A DNA stretch of 37,614 nucleotides, taken from Verrucomicrobiia bacterium (lineage in GTDB: Bacteria > Verrucomicrobiota > Verrucomicrobiia > Limisphaerales > UBA9464). The stretch is taken from contig JAHCBB010000045.1 in assembly GCA_019634635.1 (NCBI GenBank), positions 1-37,614 on the forward strand, written 5' to 3'. Positions within the stretch are counted from its first letter, which is position 1. Every line of letters begins with the position of its first letter. Positions 34,034 through 37,614 of this stretch are shown here, piece by piece. The translations under genes were made by a program, and so were the position numbers. The notes beneath the pieces were generated by a model. It ran no database searches. It had not been told where the DNA came from and saw only the letters and a program-made list of their open reading frames with translations.

Positions 34034-36457
34034 TTGCATTGGGTGGCAGTCCTGATCTGCGTCTCCACCCCAGCGCTTAACGCTCAAACCCTTGTTTCTC
34101 CACTTTTTCCGCCACCCTCCACTCAGTTGCTGGCCTCTGGTTTGGGTGACATTGAGAGCGGAATCGTGCTTGGCCCTGGAGACACCGTCTACTTTGCGTC
34201 CCGTACGGGGTCCGCTTCGACCGTTCACGCCCGCAACGCTTCGGGTGCCGCCCGCTGGCAATGGTCCAGCACCCACCGAATCTTCTGTCCCCCGGCGGTG
34301 AACGCCACCGGAACGGTGCAAATTCCGGCCGGTTCACGGCTGTACCTCGGCACCGATGCCGGAGTACTCTTTTGTCTCAATACCGATCCTGCTCTGACCA
34401 GGGTCAAGTGGCGGTACCCGATAGCTGGCACGCTCGCTGCTCCGATTCGAAATACACCCGTGGTGGATATGGCCAACCCCAGTGGCCCCACTGTGTACTT
34501 CCAAGGCAACGACAGCCAGCTATACGCGTTGGATGCCAATACGGGCGCTCTCCGCTGGTCCGCCATTTCAGGCAATCAGCAACCGAGCCCTGCAACCGGA
34601 ACCTACGGAACACCGCCGGTGATGTTCCACCCCGAGCCTTGGAGCTGTTCCCCGGTGGTGGATCATCAGGGCCGGGTGGTTGTTGGCACATCCACCGGCA
34701 GGATTTGCGCTTTCAACCGCGTGACCGGCGCCCTCGACAAAGAGGTGCAACTACGTCCGCATTTTCAAAACAACGCCGTTGAGATCGAAGCCGCGCTCGC
34801 CGTGGGAGCAAATGGCTGGATCTACGCAGCGACCCGGCGTTTCCAGCACAATGGCCAAAATCGCCAGGTGCTTGTCGCCGTGGACTTCACCCAGTGGCCC
34901 GGATCCATGATTCGATGGACTCGCGACATTCCGAGCAGCGATGGAGATCCGGGCTCCCCAGGCTTGATCTCGGGTGTCATCGCGGATCGCATGGGTTACG
35001 TGCATGTGACCGAGTTCGGCCACCGCTATGTCGTGGTCAATGGCACCTCCGGTTCCATCGTCTCGGACTGGAGCCAGTTGTCGCTCAGCGGGAAGCTGTG
35101 CGCCACGCCCAGCCTCACGGAAGACGGGGTGGCCATCGTCCCGATGTCCGACATGTTCCCGAACGATGGCATCAATTCCTGGGGGGTCGTCGCGCTGCGC
35201 ATCTGCGACAGCGGCAACAGCCCGCCGCTTTGGAACTGGCACGCGACCGTTTCGGGCGCCCAGACCTTGAATTTCGTGGGCTCACCGGCTATTCGCAACG
35301 ACGGCCGAATCATCATCGGCGACTCTGCGGGGCGCCTCTGGCGGATCAATGCCGCCACCCGACTGCTGGTTGCGGGTTGGCCTTCCCTGCAGGGCGGGAA
35401 TGCCCGCGGAGGAGTGGGAGCGCCTGCAACGACCCTGATCGAAGAATTGAATCCGATGGTCGGCGGCGAGGCGGCCAACAACAGCGCGGTGCGGTTGGAC
35501 CAGGCAGGGAGGGCCCTGGGGCTGGCGCATGGCACGCCCTACCCGTACAGCGGCCCGACTGGCCAATACGGTGCCGTCTGGGACTTCGGGCAAGTCAAAC
35601 TTGCATCCACAGCACCGGGCTACGGCCTCGCCAAGCGGGTGGTGGGCGGAAACCAAATGGGCCTCTTTGCCGGTGGCTCAGGCACGAACGCACTGAGCCT
35701 GTGGCAGAATGGTCTCCCCGGGGTGCCTACCTACCTGACGCTACCGGCCGGATTCACGGGCGCCAGCGGAGGGCCATTCATTACAGGAATCGGCGACTAC
35801 GGATTCGTTTGCGGTTACGGCAGCGACGCTCAATCCTCGGGCTTCACACGCGCCGCATTCTGGCGGTTGGATGTTGGCAGCGGCAGTTGGGCACCTCAAA
35901 AGGTGTTCTTTTTCGGCTTTGGAAACGTCGTGGTGAACGGCATCACTGCCACCGGACGACTCTTCGGCAAGGCGCAGTTTTCAGGTTCAACTTATACAGG
36001 GTTTCTCACTGACGCTGAGCCGAGTTCAATAGAGGACACTGCCAACTTTGGCTCAATTTCCGGCGCCAGTGACGTGTTGGAATCTTCAGACCAGGGAGGC
36101 ACAGTTGGTTGGACCCAATACCCCGGAGGTACCCGGGCGTTTCGGGTTCCGGCAGGAGTCAACAGCCCGGACCTGAATCTTTACCAACTCACCGGATTGG
36201 GTGGCGCAAACTCCTCTGCCTGGGGGGTCAACTGCCTGGGTTATGTTGTCGGTCGGTCAACGCTACCGTACCAGACCCAGAATCGAGCAGTTCGTTGGCG
36301 GCCGGGAATCCCCACCCCTCAGGATCTCAACTCCTCCCTTCCGCCGAACTCGGGGTGGCTTCTGGAGAACGCGATCAGCATCTCCGATCAGGGGGTCATT
36401 CTTGGCACGGGATTGCGCAATGGGCAGCCGAGGCTGTGGCGCATGCGACCCCAGTGA
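34034..36457 (+). CDS. Exported PQQ-like propeller protein with HAF-type C-terminal repeats
   Basis: The 807-residue frame encodes a secreted protein. Residues 1-18 (HWVAVLICVSTPALNAQ) form a hydrophobic signal core ending in an ALNA cleavage site, but no good start is present in this frame: TTG 34034 or GTG 34043 must be used, without a ribosome site, and a TGA at 33890-33892 blocks anything upstream. The ATGAAA at 33889 would reach this core only after loss of one 19-bp repeat or gain of two. The first half shows PQQ-like blades (LYLGTDAGVLFCLN, VYFQGNDSQLYALDANTGAL, RVVVGTSTGRICAFN). The second half has HAF-type motifs (AWGVNCLGYVVGRST, DQGVILGTGLRNGQPRLW). Function unknown; likely a surface or extracellular protein. 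Confidence 0.8.
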   Translation: MHWVAVLICVSTPALNAQTLVSPLFPPPSTQLLASGLGDIESGIVLGPGDTVYFASRTGSASTVHARNASGAARWQWSSTHRIFCPPAVNATGTVQIPAGSRLYLGTDAGVLFCLNTDPALTRVKWRYPIAGTLAAPIRNTPVVDMANPSGPTVYFQGNDSQLYALDANTGALRWSAISGNQQPSPATGTYGTPPVMFHPEPWSCSPVVDHQGRVVVGTSTGRICAFNRVTGALDKEVQLRPHFQNNAVEIEAALAVGANGWIYAATRRFQHNGQNRQVLVAVDFTQWPGSMIRWTRDIPSSDGDPGSPGLISGVIADRMGYVHVTEFGHRYVVVNGTSGSIVSDWSQLSLSGKLCATPSLTEDGVAIVPMSDMFPNDGINSWGVVALRICDSGNSPPLWNWHATVSGAQTLNFVGSPAIRNDGRIIIGDSAGRLWRINAATRLLVAGWPSLQGGNARGGVGAPATTLIEELNPMVGGEAANNSAVRLDQAGRALGLAHGTPYPYSGPTGQYGAVWDFGQVKLASTAPGYGLAKRVVGGNQMGLFAGGSGTNALSLWQNGLPGVPTYLTLPAGFTGASGGPFITGIGDYGFVCGYGSDAQSSGFTRAAFWRLDVGSGSWAPQKVFFFGFGNVVVNGITATGRLFGKAQFSGSTYTGFLTDAEPSSIEDTANFGSISGASDVLESSDQGGTVGWTQYPGGTRAFRVPAGVNSPDLNLYQLTGLGGANSSAWGVNCLGYVVGRSTLPYQTQNRAVRWRPGIPTPQDLNSSLPPNSGWLLENAISISDQGVILGTGLRNGQPRLWRMRPQ

Positions 36458-36476
36458 TTACTCGGGAGGTCGCCCC

Positions 36477-37325
36477 ATGAATGCAGGGTCGAACACGCGC
36501 GCCAAGGCTTCAGCTTTCACCTTGATTGAGCTGATGGTCGTCATCGCGATCATCGCGATCCTGGCTGGGTTGCTGCTGCCGGCCCTTGCCCAGGGCCGCC
36601 GAAGGGCGGAAGGCGTGGTCTGCCTGTCGAACCTCCGCCAGATCACACTGGGATGGTCGCAGTACGCCCTGGATAACCAGGATTGGTTTCTCCCCAACGA
36701 TCCCTGGGGAGGATTGCCGCCCTGGCGTTCGTGGTGCCCGACCCTGATGAATTACGGCCAACGCGATGGGACCAACGTATGGTTTCTGGTCGGCGACCAT
36801 CCCTATTCTCTGGGCCGCTACCTGGGCTCGCATCCATCGGCCACCACGGCGCGAGTCTTTAAATGCCCCAGCGATCGTACTCCCACCAAAATCGGAGCAC
36901 GAAACTATCAGAGAGTCCGCAGCGTTTCTCTGAATTCCCGGGTTGGAACCAAAGTAGGCGAGAGTTTGACCGGACTTATGGGATTTGAAAAGCAAACGGA
37001 CCTGGATCGTATTCGACATCTGCGTCCCGACCATTTCGTTTTTGCAGATGAGCATGCTGATACAATCGGGCCCCCAGGGTTCTATTTGAATTTTAATATC
37101 GGAAAACAAAGTTTCCCCAGTCTGCCCTCCAGCCGGCATGGCGGTAGCGGCACACTGAGTTTCATGGACGGCCGTGCGGAATTGCATCGGTGGCTGGAGC
37201 CCAGCACCCGGCCGCCGGAAACCGGTGTTCTCCGAATGGGATCTGGAAATGTCTATCCCAGCCGGGATTCTCTCTGGATGCTCGAGCGCTATTCCAAAGG
37301 TACGGCCGCCTTTGGAGATCCGTGA
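36477..37325 (+). CDS. Type II pseudopilin following the secreted propeller gene
   Basis: The 282-residue protein starts at ATG 36477 with a good GGGAGG ribosome site about 8 bases upstream. A basic leader (MNAGSNTRAKASA) is followed by FTLIELMVVIAIIAILAGLL; the residue before Phe is Ala rather than Gly. The body has CLSNLRQITLGWSQYALDNQ, then an AEGVV/CPSDRTPTKIG Cys pair, and the late SSRHGGSGTLSFMDGRAELH, the DGHVE-like motif of the family (here DGRAEL). It begins 19 bp after the stop of the propeller gene, so the two likely form an operon. The second 126-bp repeat lies just downstream. Confidence 0.88.
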   Translation: MNAGSNTRAKASAFTLIELMVVIAIIAILAGLLLPALAQGRRRAEGVVCLSNLRQITLGWSQYALDNQDWFLPNDPWGGLPPWRSWCPTLMNYGQRDGTNVWFLVGDHPYSLGRYLGSHPSATTARVFKCPSDRTPTKIGARNYQRVRSVSLNSRVGTKVGESLTGLMGFEKQTDLDRIRHLRPDHFVFADEHADTIGPPGFYLNFNIGKQSFPSLPSSRHGGSGTLSFMDGRAELHRWLEPSTRPPETGVLRMGSGNVYPSRDSLWMLERYSKGTAAFGDP

Positions 37326-37614
37326 AAGGACAGGGCACCAAGGGACAGGTCATCTGTGCTGGCTCGCTGACTCCGTCCCTGGCGGATTTCACCCAGTCGT
37401 GTTCCACGGGGCCGGTCGCTCGTGGAGTCCACACATGCCGCACCCCGCTGGCACGCGCGGTTCGGCAGAGCCTCACTTCATCGGGTGCTGCCTGCTTGAT
37501 TGCCTCGACTGCAATACACAGCCATCCCATAGGAAATGGGGTGAAAAAGGGCTGAGTTGACGTTTTGCGGGCGGGCGACGCAGCCTGTCGGTGAATGAAA
37601 AAGCATCTCAACTT
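37326..37614. other. Gene-free right end with motif and repeat copy 2
   Basis: These 289 bp contain GGGACAGGTCA at 37342-37352, the second 126-bp repeat at 37392-37517, and a short AT-richer end with no recognised gene. The window stops here, so whatever follows the repeat is unseen. Confidence 0.6.
37392..37517. repeat. 126-bp direct repeat, copy 2
   Basis: It is 124/126 identical to 33246-33371 and in the same orientation. Outside the unit the flanks diverge at once on both sides. The preceding GGGACAGGTCA motif is 39 bp away here against 9 bp at copy 1. Confidence 0.95.

Noticed and set aside
33246..37517. Complete insertion sequence or transposon
   Set aside because: Direct repeats flank the segment, but there is no transposase, no terminal inverted repeats and no target-site duplication visible.
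1..37614. rRNA and tRNA genes
   Set aside because: No rRNA sequence and no convincing tRNA cloverleaf were noticed by eye; a covariance-model scan was not possible.

Overview
The window looks like chromosomal DNA from a GC-rich member of the Verrucomicrobiota (PVC group), probably a Limisphaerales/Pedosphaera-type lineage. That assignment is an inference from gene content: a PVC-type propeller/CxxCH cytochrome, an ECF sigma factor paired with a WD40-tailed Ser/Thr kinase, three type II pseudopilins, choice-of-anchor M proteins (one with a PEP-CTERM tail), and a DUF3300-DUF2950 pair. No rRNA or tRNA gene was seen, so the placement is not proven.

Left part (1-13.4 kb, all minus strand). A 70-bp remnant of a WD40 kinase gene lies at the edge, followed by a HepT-MntA toxin-antitoxin pair. 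Next come a sigma factor plus kinase operon, GlnD (PII uridylyltransferase), a sodium/solute symporter, a divergent UreF-like protein with no urease genes nearby, and an overlapping DUF3300-DUF2950 envelope pair. A 439-bp gap before glnD carries a strong hairpin/T-tract that points rightward although no plus-strand gene precedes it.

Middle part (13.4-24.3 kb, all plus strand). It starts with a covalent-flavin amine oxidase (sarcosine oxidase/MTOX family). A tightly packed series follows: polyprenyl diphosphate synthase, ECF sigma factor, probable membrane anti-sigma protein, secreted alpha/beta-hydrolase, a large heme-binding PVC protein with an inserted LamG domain, and a secreted Ycf48-like propeller.

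Minus-strand block 24.3-32.0 kb. A surface cassette consists of two choice-of-anchor M proteins, a pseudopilin and a small His/Cys-rich membrane protein, and resembles metal-limitation loci. Housekeeping and competence genes follow: a zinc-ribbon protein, ComEC with a degenerate C-terminal beta-lactamase-like domain, a gamma-glutamylcyclotransferase-like protein and NAD kinase.

Right end (32.2-37.6 kb, plus strand) is an accessory and apparently rearranged region. It has two pseudopilin genes and a secreted PQQ-like/HAF-repeat protein, two copies of a 126-bp direct repeat (124/126 identical) about 4.1 kb apart, a nitrilase gene cut off after its first catalytic Glu, and three of the window's four copies of a GGGACAGGTCA motif. 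The most notable signal is a 19-bp tandem repeat between an ATGAAA start and the signal peptide of the secreted protein. With the present copy number the ATG is out of frame; losing one unit or gaining two would restore it, which is the layout of a phase-variable gene. A second, weaker 13-bp repeat sits inside the leader of the pseudopilin at 32266.
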